Numbered from the stretch's first letter, positions 36,011 to 48,361 are shown. The stretch is DNA of 64,000 nt from Vitellaria paradoxa (GCA_019916065.1 CM034234.1:4066342-4130341), one strand, 5' to 3'. Notes: a model not told the origin generated them from the sequence alone. Program-made: numbers and translations.

Positions 36011-37910
36011 ATGTGAGGACCTTGGGCATTTGAGCCTTCAAAGATAGTTTTGGAAAATAACTTAAATTATCAAGGATATAAATGTTAATATATAAATTTA
36101 TTAGAAAAATTAGAGTAAAAAAAAGTAGTTAAGTTACCTTCCTAAACACAAAAGCAACTGATTTTTTTTTTTTTAGATAATTACTAGCTAAATCCTAAAT
36201 TTTAAACCCTAAACTAGTTAGCTAAAAAAAAAAAGTCAGCTATTTTAGTTGCCAAATCAAACCTAAAGTATGAAAAAGAAATAATGTAATTACAAAATAT
36301 TATTTTCATATATACATATTTATAAACCCTAAAATTGTTACGTAACTTATAAATACTAGTATGTGATGTGGATTTTTTTTTTTAACCTTTCAAAGAAAAG
36401 AAATGAATTTCTTCTTTTCTTCTTCTTTTATTTATTTTTACGTTTTAGTACTTCTTCCTTATTTTAATATGAATTTGTTATATTAATAAAAAAAAGTGTT
36501 AGAAATTCAACAAATTCTACTTATAGTTGGAAATAAATTCTCACTTACGGTAGAAAAAGAAACTCCAACTAATATACTACGAAGCTTAAAACTTTTTAAA
36601 TTCTCTAAAAATTATGTTATTAAATATAAATTTGTTATTAGATAGTTAAGTATAACTTTCCCAATTAAAAAGAACCCAAAAAAAAAGGTTTTTTTTTTTT
36701 TTTTTTATCACGACAATATTTGAGCGGGGCAAATCTATTATTATAACCTAAACAGGTATTTTTTTTTCTAAAGTTTATGGGACAAATCTAATATTAGATT
36801 ATAGAAGGATAAAAAAAAAAAAAAGCCTTCTTCTTTTTTTTTTTTTTTGGGAGGAGGTGTGTTTGGCATCACCAATAATCTTGAGAATTAGTCAGAAATA
36901 TTACTAATATAACAGCTCATCGTTTAGCACCACTAAAAATTTATAAAAAATACAATTTTACATTATGGACATATACGTGATACTTAAATAATTAATAAGG
37001 TATTTGACAAAAAACTATAAAAATTAAAAAAATTGATAAAAATTAATTTTTTTAATAAAAATTTTTGCCCCAAACAACTTCGTGACGCTGTAATTCAATC
37101 TGAGAGATTGAGAAAGTCTGGAGCATGCCCATTGTTTAAACAAGACCAGGCCTCTCTCTCCTGCCCACCTCACTAGTTTTGGTCTATTATAGGTTGTAGC
37201 ATCAAAATTATAAAGTGTTGGATTCGTTAAAATTAATTAAAATTTATTAATTTTTATTAATTGTTTTTACCTTATTTCAATTAAATTTTATTTATAATAT
37301 TTTTTGTACAAAATTTTTACCAACCCAGACACCCCTAACAGTGTTCCTACCTGAAAGTGTGTTAAAAACTTGGGGGCAGGGCTTGGATTAAATCAGTATG
37401 TTTCCCATTCACCAAACCAACTCTCTTATAGAGAGGAATAGAGACGATTCAAATAGCAGAGAAGTTAGCCCTAGCCTAGGCCGCTGAACCCCTCTCTCTC
37501 TCTCTCTCTCTGATCCCAATAAGATCTGCAGGCTCTCTTTTGTACTGTCTTTGCTGTTCACAAATAAACCCTCAAAAGCGAGTGCTAGTGTCCATGTTTA
37601 GGTGCTAGTCTTTTACTGTGCAAGAACTGTTTGGGTGCATTCCTCATCAGATTGTATCACATTCTGGGTATTGGGGCGGTGCCATCAAATTGGTTCTGAC
37701 TCTCTCTAGCATGACAATTCACTGTTTGGAAAGCTCTCACTTCCCACCACAAGACAACCCCCCCAAAAAAAAAACTTTTTCAGAGATGTGGTCAGGGTAG
37801 GGATCAGGGAGGATCTCCCTCAATTTTACAATATGGTTGATGTGTCACAATCAGCTTTTTTTTTTCCCTGCCCAAAGATCCCATTATTGCTGTCCTTTCT
37901 CTCTTCCCAG
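36011..37910. other. Gene-free region left of the MULE
   Basis: An eroded MITE (about 36110-36262) and homopolymer tracts are present. The segment 37440-37800 is more GC-balanced and contains a CT run, but its open frames show no domain. I see no supported gene. Confidence 0.35.
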
Positions 37911-37919
37911 AAAATTTTT
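37911..37919. repeat. Left 9-bp target duplication of the MULE
   Basis: AAAATTTTT, repeated at 46499-46507 beyond the right end. Nine bases is the usual Mutator duplication length. Confidence 0.6.
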
Positions 37920-38055
37920 GGTAAATTATATTCACACCCTTTAAACATTTGTATAACTGGGTATGCATTCTCTAAACATTTAAAAATTATAAAAAATTTT
38001 TTTATTTTGAAATATTATTAAGTCAGAGTCCCTTTCGTTTAGGTGCCGTTAGAGG
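37920..38055 (+). repeat. Left terminal inverted repeat of the MULE
   Basis: This arm starts GGTAAATTATATTCACACC and runs to about GTGCCGTTAG. Its inverted partner is 46353-46498. Confidence 0.75.
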
Positions 38056-38694
38056 TTAAGGGTTAAATGATGCGTCACTCATAAAATGATATAATATACC
38101 AACTCTGCCTTTCATTTAACTTTTTCATCATTCATTTTTTTTTCATCTATACAGATACAAACAAAGACAAACGAAAAGCATCACAAACAAAAACAAAGGA
38201 AAAAGACGAATCAATCTGGGAAAAAAAATCAAAAAGCTTAACAAACGGTAAGCAGACGAGAGCGACTCCATTAGAAAAGGAAAATGGGTCTCTCTCTCGT
38301 TCGTCTACAATCAATAAAGTATTGTAATGGTACTTTGAGTAAATACACATCTGTATATCACAAATCCTAAGTAATCAAAATACAAATTTCGCACAAAATA
38401 ATATAACTTACTTGCAAGGGTAATATTTATTTTAATTAGTTTAACCTAATCTTGTTTTTTCATTACTCCCAATTAAATGAACAAAAAATAAAAACTCTAG
38501 GAAAAAAAATTACAAATCTATATTTTTTAGTAATATAAGCAATTTCTAGTTATATATTTTCAATAGTGTTAAATATTTTCAAAAATTTCATAAAAATAGA
38601 TATGCATTATTGGTGTTTGCTAAAATGCCATAGATGTGGAAATATTTGAAATGTTTATTTTATACCTTAGGTTTATCTAATTCTTTCTCTTAAT

Positions 38695-39099
38695 ATGATA
38701 GAAACATCAACATATAGCACTGGAGGTAGTAGTGTCGGATTAAAGTACCGTAATAGACAGTGTAGATGTGGAAAAAGGGTCGTTGTTGCTATATTAGAGT
38801 CAGTAGATAACCCTCGGAAGCTTTACTTTCGATGTGCAAAAAGTGAATGTAATTATTTCACTTAGTGCACTGTTCCAGCCAAGGATGAAATGAGAGAAGA
38901 CATGAGAGAAATTAATCAATTTACTAAAGGGAATCAATCTATGCCTTCTGATGGAACGAATGAAATTAGGGGGATTCTTACAAGATTTCAAATTTTGGAA
39001 GCTAACCAAGGCATTCTTAAACTTAGCGTATTGTCAAGTGTGATTGTCACATATTTGGTTTTTATAGTATTAACTGTAATTTTAGCAAAATTAATTTGA
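38695..39099 (+). pseudogene. GRF zinc-finger membrane protein, one internal stop
   Basis: From ATG 38695 the frame runs 134 residues to TGA 39097, broken only by TAG at 38863-38865 (codon 57). Before the stop is a GRF-type zinc finger: CRCGKRVVVAILES, then NPRKLYFRC and SECNYF, with cysteines at residues 23, 25, 47 and 52. After it come a polar, possibly helical segment and a C-terminal membrane helix (VIVTYLVFIVLTVILAKLI). The layout matches the small plant proteins annotated as At4g04775-like, which are common in transposon contexts. The stop sits where the family usually has Trp, so a single TGG to TAG change explains it. It lies inside the MULE inverted repeats. Confidence 0.75.
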
Positions 39100-40977
39100 T
39101 AATGCTTTGTAGGACTCCATGATGGTCATTTTGTGGTAGAAGGTTGTGATGTTATTGTTTTGTTTATAATGTAACTGGTTTTTAATATGCTTGGTTTTAA
39201 GTAATATGACTTGGTTTTACTTTTCATCCCATCATGGTTTTTTGAACATCAATCTTTTCTTTAATTCAAATTCATGCCAATGAAATATTCTAAATCATGA
39301 CAATGAAATATTATCCAATTCAAACTCAGCTTCTAAGTGTTGGCCCTTTCTCCAATTCAAACTTATGCCAATTAAATATTCTAAATCATAACAGTGAAAT
39401 ATTCTCCAATTCAAACTCAATTTCTGACTGTTAGTAATTTTTTTATTAATTTTCTATTTTCAATTATTTATTTTCTATTTTCAAGTAAATTAAATAGGAG
39501 ATAATGTTAATTTTCTATTAAAGTGATTTTTGTTTACTTCAATGTTTCCAAACTGTAGCAGCTATATCCATTATTTTGAATAAACTAACTAAATGGGAAT
39601 TTAAATATTCATACTCTAGAGATATATATAAATATTAAATTTTGAAATAGTAATAATAATTGAATTTACTTTTTCGACATCTTCATGAATATCATAGTTG
39701 ATAACTATGTATTCACTTTTTACTTGTAACTTAGTCATATTTCCAAACCATAACCTTCCAACTAATGAAGTTGCAACACTTCCAAAGTCATGTAAACTAG
39801 GACTTCAAATACAATATGTCAATGATTCTTTAACATACACCTTTTCTTAAAATGCCAAGTTTCAAAACTAATTAAAACTATGGAATTTTCAAATTATTTG
39901 ACATTTGAAGTCCAAGAATTAACTTTAATTAATGAATTTTTTTTATAAGGTTGGGGATAGCATAAGCTCAAGTGACTCATGGGACTAATTGATAATTGGA
40001 GACTCCCTGCAACTATTTTAAGTGGCCATGGATGATTGTTTGTGGTGGTGTAAAGTCTGGTGGTTCTATTGATTTATCTTTATATCTAGTTGTGATAACC
40101 ATTTGGGCACTAGCTAATTGATACATGGTTGGGGGTTATTCAGTTTTGCTGCTTTGTGAATAGTGGCTGCACTAGTGAATGCTAGCTATTTGGTTTATTG
40201 GTAATGACTTTAGCTTTTCTCAGCACAAAAGCTAAGAACAAGTCCCTCCATAATAGCCAGGAACATTACAACCCACACAGTAAGCCATTTTTACCTTAAT
40301 GCACTACCAAAGCCATAAGGGATGCTGAAGATTAGTGAACTTGTCTCGAGGCTACATAAAAGATCATTGAGTTTAAAAACTAAGTTATGCATAAATAATT
40401 AAATCTATATGGAGGATAGGCATTTCAATTGACTATTAGGCTTTTTGTGAATGGTGACTGCAATTGTACTTACGTTCATGCCTTCTTTTTATTAAGGATT
40501 TGTTGTATCAGAAAGTGATAGCATTACAAAATTGCACAAAATTGCACAAAACTCCTCAAAATTGTAGCCACAACACATAAAAAACTGCCAGCTGACATAA
40601 AAAAAAAAAACAGAAAACTACATTGACAAATAGTAGGGCATCAATGTCATTTATTGCTCAAATAGTGAACATCAATTTACCAAAATAGATTCATAAAATT
40701 CCATTGACAATAACCATCCAATAACTACAGATGTGTGAACCCCATATACATTCATTCCCACTCAAGTACAGCTTTTCCAAAATAAAAAGAACTATTAACC
40801 TTGCAAATAGTATAACAAGACCCAACGCACCTATACCAAGTTGTTCCAAATCATTTTAAGACATTATAGTAACTATATCCAAAGCAAACTATACCAAGCA
40901 ATTCCATATGTACACAAAAACTGTACTAACTATCCATATGTATCCAAAAACATTATATTTCTCTATTTTTCCTGAAT
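39100..40977. other. MULE interior without recognisable gene
   Basis: AT-rich sequence between the GRF frame and the nested Cassandra element. A word CAAATTCTCCAATTCAAAC-like repeats two or three times near 39255-39420, but no gene is seen. Confidence 0.4.
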
Positions 40978-40982
40978 ACAGC

Positions 40983-41291
40983 TGTAACGACCCGTATCCA
41001 TATAGTATAATATTGTCCGCTTTGAGCTTGGTAAGCTACTTCCCAAGAGGTCACCCATCTTAGTACTATTCTTACTGGAGCACGCTTAACCCTGGAGTTC
41101 CCACTGAACCCAGTGCCCTCACGGCTTTAAAACGCGTTATTCTTATATGGATATCGAATATTACATATATGCTACTTCCTTCCACAAACCAGGCAATGTG
41201 GGACGGGAGGCATTGCTTCTCTGCTTCACCTCTCGCTTCACTCTCCCGTAGCCAGAGTCTCTCACGGGCAGATCCTTCACAGTCCCTCACA
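40983..41291 (-). repeat. Cassandra 3' LTR with 5S-like segment
   Basis: The left copy. It differs from the right copy by scattered substitutions, for example CTTAGTACTATTCTTACTGG versus CCTAGTACTGCTCCCACTGG. The right copy stays closer to authentic 5S sequence. Confidence 0.85.
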
Positions 41292-41436
41292 ATCCTCCTC
41301 CCTTATAGGGCACGTGTCCCCGCGTGGCCTCCTGTTTCACTCTCTCGCAAGCAGAGTCCCTTATAGGCAGGTCCCCTACACGTAGGGCCCACACGTGATC
41401 CCACACTTCCGGCTGGGCATTGGCTCTGATACCATT

Positions 41437-41745
41437 TGTAACGACCCGCATCCATATAGTATAATATTGTCCGCTTTGGGCTTGGTAAATTACTTCCCAG
41501 GAGGTCACCCATCCTAGTACTGCTCCCACTGGAGCACGCTTAACCCTAGAGTTCCCACTGAATCCAGTGCCCTCACGGCTTTAAAATGCGTTGTTCTTAT
41601 ATGGATATCGAATATTACATATATGCTACTTCCTTTCATGACCCAGGCGATATGGGATGGGAGGCATTGCTTCTCTGCTTCACCTCCCGCTTCACTCTTC
41701 CGTAGCCAGAGTCCCTCACGGGCAGGTTCCTCACAGTCCCTCACA
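41437..41745 (-). repeat. Cassandra 5' LTR with 5S-like segment
   Basis: The right copy, next to the primer binding site. The region reading AGGAGGTCACCCATCCTAGT is the complement of the 5S C-box area. Confidence 0.85.
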
Positions 41746-42114
41746 ACACCTAAGTTAAATATGGTAATGTACTATTAAGTCATTATAAAACTACACCAAA
41801 AAAATACGATTGCTTCAATGCTACTAACTGATTTCTTGTTGCGTTGCCGCTGAAGATTGTGTGTCTGCCGTTGAAGACTGTGTTGGTGGTGGTGGTGGTG
41901 TCTGATTGCTAACAAATAATAGTAGTGGTACTCCCTGAGTTGTTGATTTCGTCTGAATTTGTTTCCTTGGCTTGCTACTTGTTTTATTAGCAAACTTGCG
42001 CTTTTGTGATGAAATAAATATAAAGACTTCAACACTTAAGTAATAAAAATATAAAGAAACAAATTACATAAACGTAAAATGTCTTACTTTCACTGGACTT
42101 CTCTGGCTTGTCAT

Positions 42115-45100
42115 TTTACTATGCCCTAGTTGCTCACAATTTTTACAAACAATGTTGTGTCATTTTTGTTGTTGACTAGTGCTTGTAGTAGGCTCGTTTT
42201 CTTCTCTTCTTCTATTTTTTCTTGGCCTACCTGGGGGACTTCTAAGCCTAGAAGGTTCAATGGAATCCCCGAGCACCTCGTCCTCCCACATTGACAAATT
42301 AAGGATCGGGTGAATAATTCTATCATAAGTCTCCATATATTTCACCTTGTTGAAATATGGATTGCATAAAACCTCTATGTTTATCCTGCTCAACAGGGCA
42401 CATGTTGCCCCATGCTTGTAAGCTATACCAGATATATCCCAAACCCCACAGGAACAAGTCCTCCTATCTAAATATACAACATGTCTTGTTTGTTTATCAA
42501 GCACCTTGAACTCATCCCTTTCTGCAAACATGACGTTGTATTTTCTACTTTCTTGACTCATCTTCGCCAACTCACTCTTTGTATTCTGAGTGACAACACC
42601 TTCCCATGTTTTAGCCTGATCCAGCCTAGCACGAATTTTTTCCATCATCTTCCTTCTAATCCCATGAGTAGTGTCAAAATAGGTTTGCTCTTCAATTCAC
42701 CTACCCAGTTATTGAATAACTCAGTGAAGTTATTTGTAAGATGATCTACCCTCACAACATGATTGAACTTATGCTTGGCCCACAGCTCTAAGGGAACTTG
42801 CATCATCCATTTATGGGTAGCAGAGCGTATACTTTTTATCTCATCCATTACCTTCTTAAACGCAGTAGCATTACATGCTTTAGCAGCTGCTCAAAATAGG
42901 CGCCTCAATTAGACACCAGGATGATTTTCTCTAAAGTTAAAGTACAGATGCCTCACACACCTTCTCTGAGTTGCACCAGGAAAGAATTCACGAATTGCCA
43001 CTTCAATTCCCTTAACAAATTTTAAGTATAAATTTAACTAAGAGTTCAATTGAATGAAAAAAATTAAATCAAAAATGAAACTAAGCTGCCAACAAAAAGT
43101 TGCTGTAAATGATTTACTGCATTAAATGGTTCTTGAACATATAGTTCTAAGTAGGCTCAAATTTCTATTTATATTAACATGTCAAACTAGTAATGAACCT
43201 TCAGAAAATAGATAGTTCATTACTATCACTACTAATGAATAAATGGCAACTTCCTATTAATTTTGCATAATTAGACTAAATGCTACGAAAGGAAAATTTG
43301 ATAGCAAATGGAAAATGACATCAAAACCTTAATATATTGTGTTTATGATGTTAGATACTTGGGATTATTGAAAAAGCAACTCTAGTAAGTTCAAGTAATA
43401 AAATGAAAACTTTTCCATTCTGGAACTATGATTATTTTTACATATTAATTAATGAACATTATGACATGAGCTGTAGAAAACTTCCAAATTGCTAGTTCAT
43501 TAACTCTCTCTAATAACTAGGCAATTGACAATTGTAAAGTGACTTATTCGAGGAAAATTTAAGCATCCTTTAGAATGTAGCACCATTTTTTGGGGATTTA
43601 AATAAATATGAAAGAAAAATAAATAAGAAAGAAAACAGAATAACACAACTAAATTACATATCTTCTGTTCGTCAAACATAAAAGTCCATGGCTTCCCAAT
43701 GCCTATGCAGGTTTGTAGGTTGTCCATGAAAAGCCCTAGCTCTGCTTGTTTTTGGTCTCTACAATTCTAATTGCAACTAGAAATATACCTTCATCACCAT
43801 CAAGTGCAATGGCTACCAACAAAACACCACCATATGGGCCTTTAAGATGACAACTATCCAAACCGATGAAAGGCTTGCATCTTTTTAGTAATCATGTCAT
43901 AACTGCCTCAAAACACACAAATATCCTATGAAAATATAGATTTGGCTACTCAGAAACCCTCTCGTACTGAATTTTGACAACACTATTAGGGTTAGTCTTC
44001 TGTACTTGAACTACATACATAGGCAGTTTGTTATAACTCTTTTTGAAACTTCCCTCTATTTTTTCCATTACTTTCCGTCTTGCTCTGTATAGTGGCATAC
44101 AACTAACCTCTATGCTGTACTTCCTTAAAAGCTCAGCTTTCATTTCTGCCAAATTCATCCTAAGATTCTCTTTTAATCTCTCACTCAATTTCTCTGCTAT
44201 CCATGTCGACGTCTTTTCATAATTTTTAGGGTTTACAATACAACTATGTGAAGGATTTATGGACTTAATTTGATATATGATTCCTTCACTCGTGGGTGAG
44301 GCATGAATACGTCATAGGCACCCATCGTTGCCACAGTGGGCAATGACTCTCATCCTCTCATTTTTATCTTTAACAATCTTAAACCCCTCTTGAACAACAT
44401 AATCCATTAGCACCTATCTGAAATGGTTCATATTTTAAACATCAATCATTTCTCTAATTTGGTCTTTTCTCAATTTTTTGTAACATAAATTTCCCTCGTT
44501 TTCTTTTTTGTTTTAATATTCACATCAACATCTACATCAACATCACAAGAATCATTAGAAACATAACCCTCTATGTGTTCATCCCCATTGTCTGCACCCC
44601 TATAATCTCCAATAGATGTTTTTTCATTCTCATCAGCATTGTCAAGACCCAATCCCTCACTACCAAGACTCACTTTATCACTTTCAAAGCTTAACTCATA
44701 ATTATCGAAAGAGAATGAATGATCCTCAGAATCAGACAAAGGAGCACCACCACAATATGTTTCTGCCTCTATCTCAGGCACAGGGACACTACCGCAGGTT
44801 GCCTCAAGCAACCCACCTTCAACAATCTCATCCTGTGTTTGTGGTGGTAGACCATCCAAATACTGAATCTCTACAAATGGATTTACCTCACGCTTTCCAA
44901 TAATCTCAAACATGAATATCAACTTAGAGTCTGAATCTATTTCAAATCTAACCGTTTCCATTTGGTAGTACACCATAACAACAACCCTAATTGATGGAAC
45001 AATATCACCTAATGCATGCTCCCAAATGTCATCAAAAAGATCTATTCTAGAGTATCTGTCAGGATCAAGATATCTAATTGTAAAAATAATTTCTCTGTAA

Positions 45101-45138
45101 TGCACCATGACATCATAACATGTAAACAACGGTGCCAT
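42115..45138 (-). pseudogene. MuDR-type transposase, broken
   Basis: Pieces of one MURA-like transposase run in order on the minus strand. 45138-44470 is the N-terminal region with an acidic linker. 44188-43946 is the DNA-binding part. 43870-43680 holds the catalytic core start KPFIGLDSCHLKGPYGG (first Asp) and the FMFDEQK box (second Asp). 43010-42850 reads RRCVRHLYFNF and leads toward the third acidic position. 42848-42160 has the SWIM zinc finger and a basic tail (GRPRKNRR). Breaks are a frameshift after the ETKNK segment near 43745, two in-frame stops near 42880-42915, and an apparent degenerate intron at about 43020-43675. The SWIM finger reads TCSCGVWDISGIAYKHG, with Tyr in place of the third Cys. 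Nonfunctional. Confidence 0.85.
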
Positions 45139-46352
45139 TTGTAACCTATAAAAAGATTAAATCATTAATTCAAAAAACAAGTAGTCAATTATAGTTTCTT
45201 TATTTAATAATAATAATAATAATAATAATAACTTATTCTAAAAAATTGATCACGCTCTTGAATTTCTAAACCAGTCCCTCTATAGAAATATTTTTAAACT
45301 ATATATGTTTTGAATAAGGATTTATTGAGAAAAAATAATAAGAAAAATTTACAAAAATAAAATAAAATATAAACAATAAATTTATTTTATTATTTTTGTT
45401 ATGGTTTGAAAAATGAGAGTAAAATAATGTTAAATTAAATAGCATTAACATCATCAAAGAGCATGTGTAAAATAGTCATTAAATAGAGCATAATATACTA
45501 CTAAGAGAAATACCATGTTTAAGTAGAGCATATTATACTATGTTCAATATATAAAAAGTATTAACATTATTAAAAAGCATATTATACTAAGGCTAATCAG
45601 TTTATACAAAACTTTCCATTCTCTAATAAATAATATTCAATAACATTAGGACATATCCAAGCTATACACTAAGATATGTAAAGCACAAGTACAGGATAAA
45701 ACATACCATAGTAGATGAGAATAGTCATGTGAGGGACCAACAAAAACCGACAAAAAGTATCCAAAGGACCATAAATTTCTTCAGCTTTCAACAACCACAA
45801 AAAATCAAACATAAAACCCCAAATTGTAAACTGGAAACATGCTAAAAAAATTCCATTACGTTACCAAATCAAAAAAATTCCACAACACACAAAAATGTGT
45901 CTCAGAACAACTCAAACAAAAAATCCCAAATCATAAACCTAACATAAACCCTAGGGCTACAAAACTAGAAACCCCTTGTGACTAAAAGATTACCTAAATA
46001 AAAAAAACAACTGAGCTATGAAACCAAATAACCTCATAACAAAATTGAAACATTAACCGTAAGTAAATCCTTAAAACATCCCCCCTCCCAAAAAAAAAAA
46101 AAAAAGATATCAGAAGAGAGGAAATACCTTATGTTGAGCGTAAGCCCCACTAGATGAAGGGAAAATTCTTTAGATTCTACAGACAGAAGTCAAGTAAAGT
46201 ATGGATTCAGATCCTCAGACGAAAGGAAAGCGAAGTATGGATTCAAAAGAGACCCTTTGTATAGTGTGTGTAGTGGAAGCGTAAAGTTGATTGTGTCAGA
46301 TCAATTGTCTATTAAGTATAATTAGGGATAGTTTAAACTTTACAATTCAAAA
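45139..46352. other. MULE interior upstream of the transposase
   Basis: AT-rich, with a TAA microsatellite at 45206-45231. It presumably held the transposase leader. No other gene is seen. Confidence 0.45.
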
Positions 46353-46498
46353 CTTAACAGCGTCAGACACAATAATAACAGATGGAGGTTTGGGTTAGTA
46401 ACATTTCAAAATAAAGGAAATTTTTGTAATTTTTAAATGTTTAGGGGATATATGTATAGTTATCCAAATGTCTAGGAGGTATAAATATAATTTGCCGT
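46353..46498 (-). repeat. Right terminal inverted repeat of the MULE
   Basis: This is the inverted partner of 37920-38055, followed by the second AAAATTTTT at 46499-46507. Confidence 0.75.
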
Positions 46499-46507
46499 AA
46501 AATTTTT

Positions 46508-47225
46508 GGCTACAACTAGAAGTATCTTTTTTCATTCTCTCCTCTTTTTACTTAGAGGAATCTCCCCCGTCACTGCAGCATTGCCGCCCTTTCCCTATGA
46601 ATTTGTCGGGGAACTAAACTGAAGAGCTCGTATGTGAAAAAGAGGAACTGAAATGGCCACTTTGGGCTTTCTTGGTGTACTTTTTAACCAAGAAATCTAT
46701 ATATTTCTTTTTCTTTTTGTATGGACCTAAAATTAAAACAACTGAGAAGGATTACATACGTAAATGTAATGGCACAAAAAATTTTTAATTCTTCATAAAT
46801 TTTTAATTTTTTTTAACTTTTTTCAATTTTCTATACTAAAATTTATCAAATACATTCTTCAACTTTTTTTTTTAACTTTTTCAAAATTTTTTAACTTTTT
46901 CTTCAAATTTTATAACTTTTTGCTAAACATACAATGTTTTCCAAAAATATTATGTGATAATATCAGGAAAAAAATTAAAAGAGCCTCAAGTATTTTTTTT
47001 TCACCAAAGGCACCTTACATTTTATTTTAGCAAATGCTTATAATGACAAAGGAGGAATTAAATATTTTTTTTTGAAAGGTATGTTAAGTTTAACTCAACT
47101 CTGTTGTGATCCTATTGCCCAAAAAAAAAAAAAAAAATAATAATAATAATAATTAATTAATTATACTTGTTCCAATACTCGTGATCGACTGAATTTTCAC
47201 ATCATACTCAATTGAACTAATAATT
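46508..47225. other. Gene-free region with MITE relic
   Basis: About 46765-46995 resembles the MITE at 47226 in its interior, with repeated CAATTTT and AACTTTTT words and CATACAATGTTTTCC near the right. A poly-A and TAA tract lies near 47120-47152. Confidence 0.35.
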
Positions 47226-47460
47226 GGGGGTGGTTTGGTAATTACTAACTTTTTATTAATTTTCAACTTTTTTCATTATAATTTATCAAAACTTTTTAAT
47301 TTTCTTCAAAACTTTTTAAAACATTTCAATTTTCTTCAATTTTTCTTTAACTTTTATAAATTTTTATCAACACACATTTTTACCAAAAGTGAACCATGTC
47401 ATAATCGGAACAAAAATTATAAAAAAATTTTACTTTTTTTTTAATCACCAAACGAACCCT
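47226..47460. mobile_element. MITE (235 bp)
   Basis: GGGGTGGTTTGGTAATTA at the left and AGGGTTCGTTTGGTGATTAA (reversed) at the right are inverted ends. The interior is pyrimidine-rich. Confidence 0.55.
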
Positions 47461-47644
47461 ATATTAAGTAAATTTAATTGGTTGGAGCCAATATTAGTTT
47501 AAAAAAATTATAAAAATATTAAAAACATAATATAAAAAATACACTAATAAATTTTGTATATTATATTTTAACACGATAAATTAAGGTCAAACGCGAAGCC
47601 GGTAATCAGGATAATGGTTTAGTTGCTATCCCTACAACTGCTTG

Positions 47645-48353
47645 CAGGGCCGGCCCTGACATTTGGGTTGTCCTAGACCGACCCCGAACATGATTGCTCC
47701 CTTATACTAATTCATTAAAAAAAAAATCATACAAGTTAAAGCAAAAATAATAGTTGTAATTACAGATGGGTTGCAAGGGAAATTATGAATGGACTAATTC
47801 TATAAATTTGGAATGATTTTTGGAGCAAACAAAAGTTTAAATACGAGAAAAAAAGCATGTTGAAAAGCATTCTAAGCCTGAAACTGGTTCTTCAATCATT
47901 GCAACTGCTTCCTCATCTTGATTTTCACAGCCTACAACATCATCAGTATCAATTTGGTTACAATTCAAGCAATGGAAAAACAGCCTTCAAAACTTCTTCA
48001 CACGACATTTTTGGGTAACTAATGAAAATTATAGGAAGAACAAAATTATTCTCCAGCAACAATTAACAGAAACGTGAAGCCGAAACTGATTTTCATGCAT
48101 AGGTTACCTGTAAAAATACACAAAGGAAATTCATTTTCAGCAACTATCATTGTATCCATCTCGAATATCAAACAGTTAGTATTTCTTAAAGACACTGGCC
48201 CTAAGAAAATAAGCAACAGAGGAGACAAGTCAGTTACCTTTAAAAAAAAAAAAAAAAAATTCAGCTCAGGCGTTGATGGTCCGAGAGGTTGCCCTGGCCC
48301 CGGGGGTTGCCCCAGCCCAAGGTCTTGTTGGGCTTGCCCCTAGGCCGGCCCTG
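47645..48353. mobile_element. hAT-type non-autonomous element (709 bp)
   Basis: Both ends begin CAGGGCCGGCC (right end reversed), a known hAT-style terminus. ACTGCTTG occurs exactly on both sides (47637-47644 and 48354-48361), the 8-bp duplication of hAT elements. No transposase domain is recognised inside. Confidence 0.85.
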
Positions 48354-48361
48354 ACTGCTTG

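Larger units (their letters stand above)
40983..41745 (-). mobile_element. Cassandra TRIM retrotransposon carrying 5S rRNA-like LTRs
   Basis: Two direct repeats of 309 bases (40983-41291 and 41437-41745) start TGTAACGACCC and end CCCTCACA. Each contains, on the minus strand, a 5S rRNA-like segment: GAGCACGCTTAACCC and AGGTCACCCATCC-type words are the reverse of the 5S internal promoter. The 145-bp internal part has GGCTCTGATACCA next to the right repeat, the reverse of a tRNA-Met primer binding site. The right LTR is therefore 5' and the element is on the minus strand. A purine run (GGGAGGAGGAT, reversed) abuts the left LTR. The flanks ACAGC and ACACC match at four of five bases. Cassandra has no genes and depends on other retrotransposons. 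Confidence 0.92.
37920..46498 (-). mobile_element. Mutator-like element (MULE), 8.6 kb, decayed
   Basis: Terminal inverted repeats of about 135-145 bases match between 37920-38055 and 46353-46498. Shared words include AAATTATATT, TAAACATTTAAAAATTA and TTATTTTGAAAT. It is bounded by AAAATTTTT on both sides. Inside are a MuDR-type transposase pseudogene on the minus strand, a GRF zinc-finger open frame on the plus strand near the left end, and a nested Cassandra TRIM. The transposase has stops and a frameshift, so the copy cannot move by itself. The right junction has two extra bases relative to the left when the ends are aligned, so the exact end is uncertain by two bases. Confidence 0.85.

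Noticed and set aside
37600..37760. Possible microRNA hairpin left of the MULE
   Set aside because: I tried to match known plant microRNA sequences and found no paired arms.
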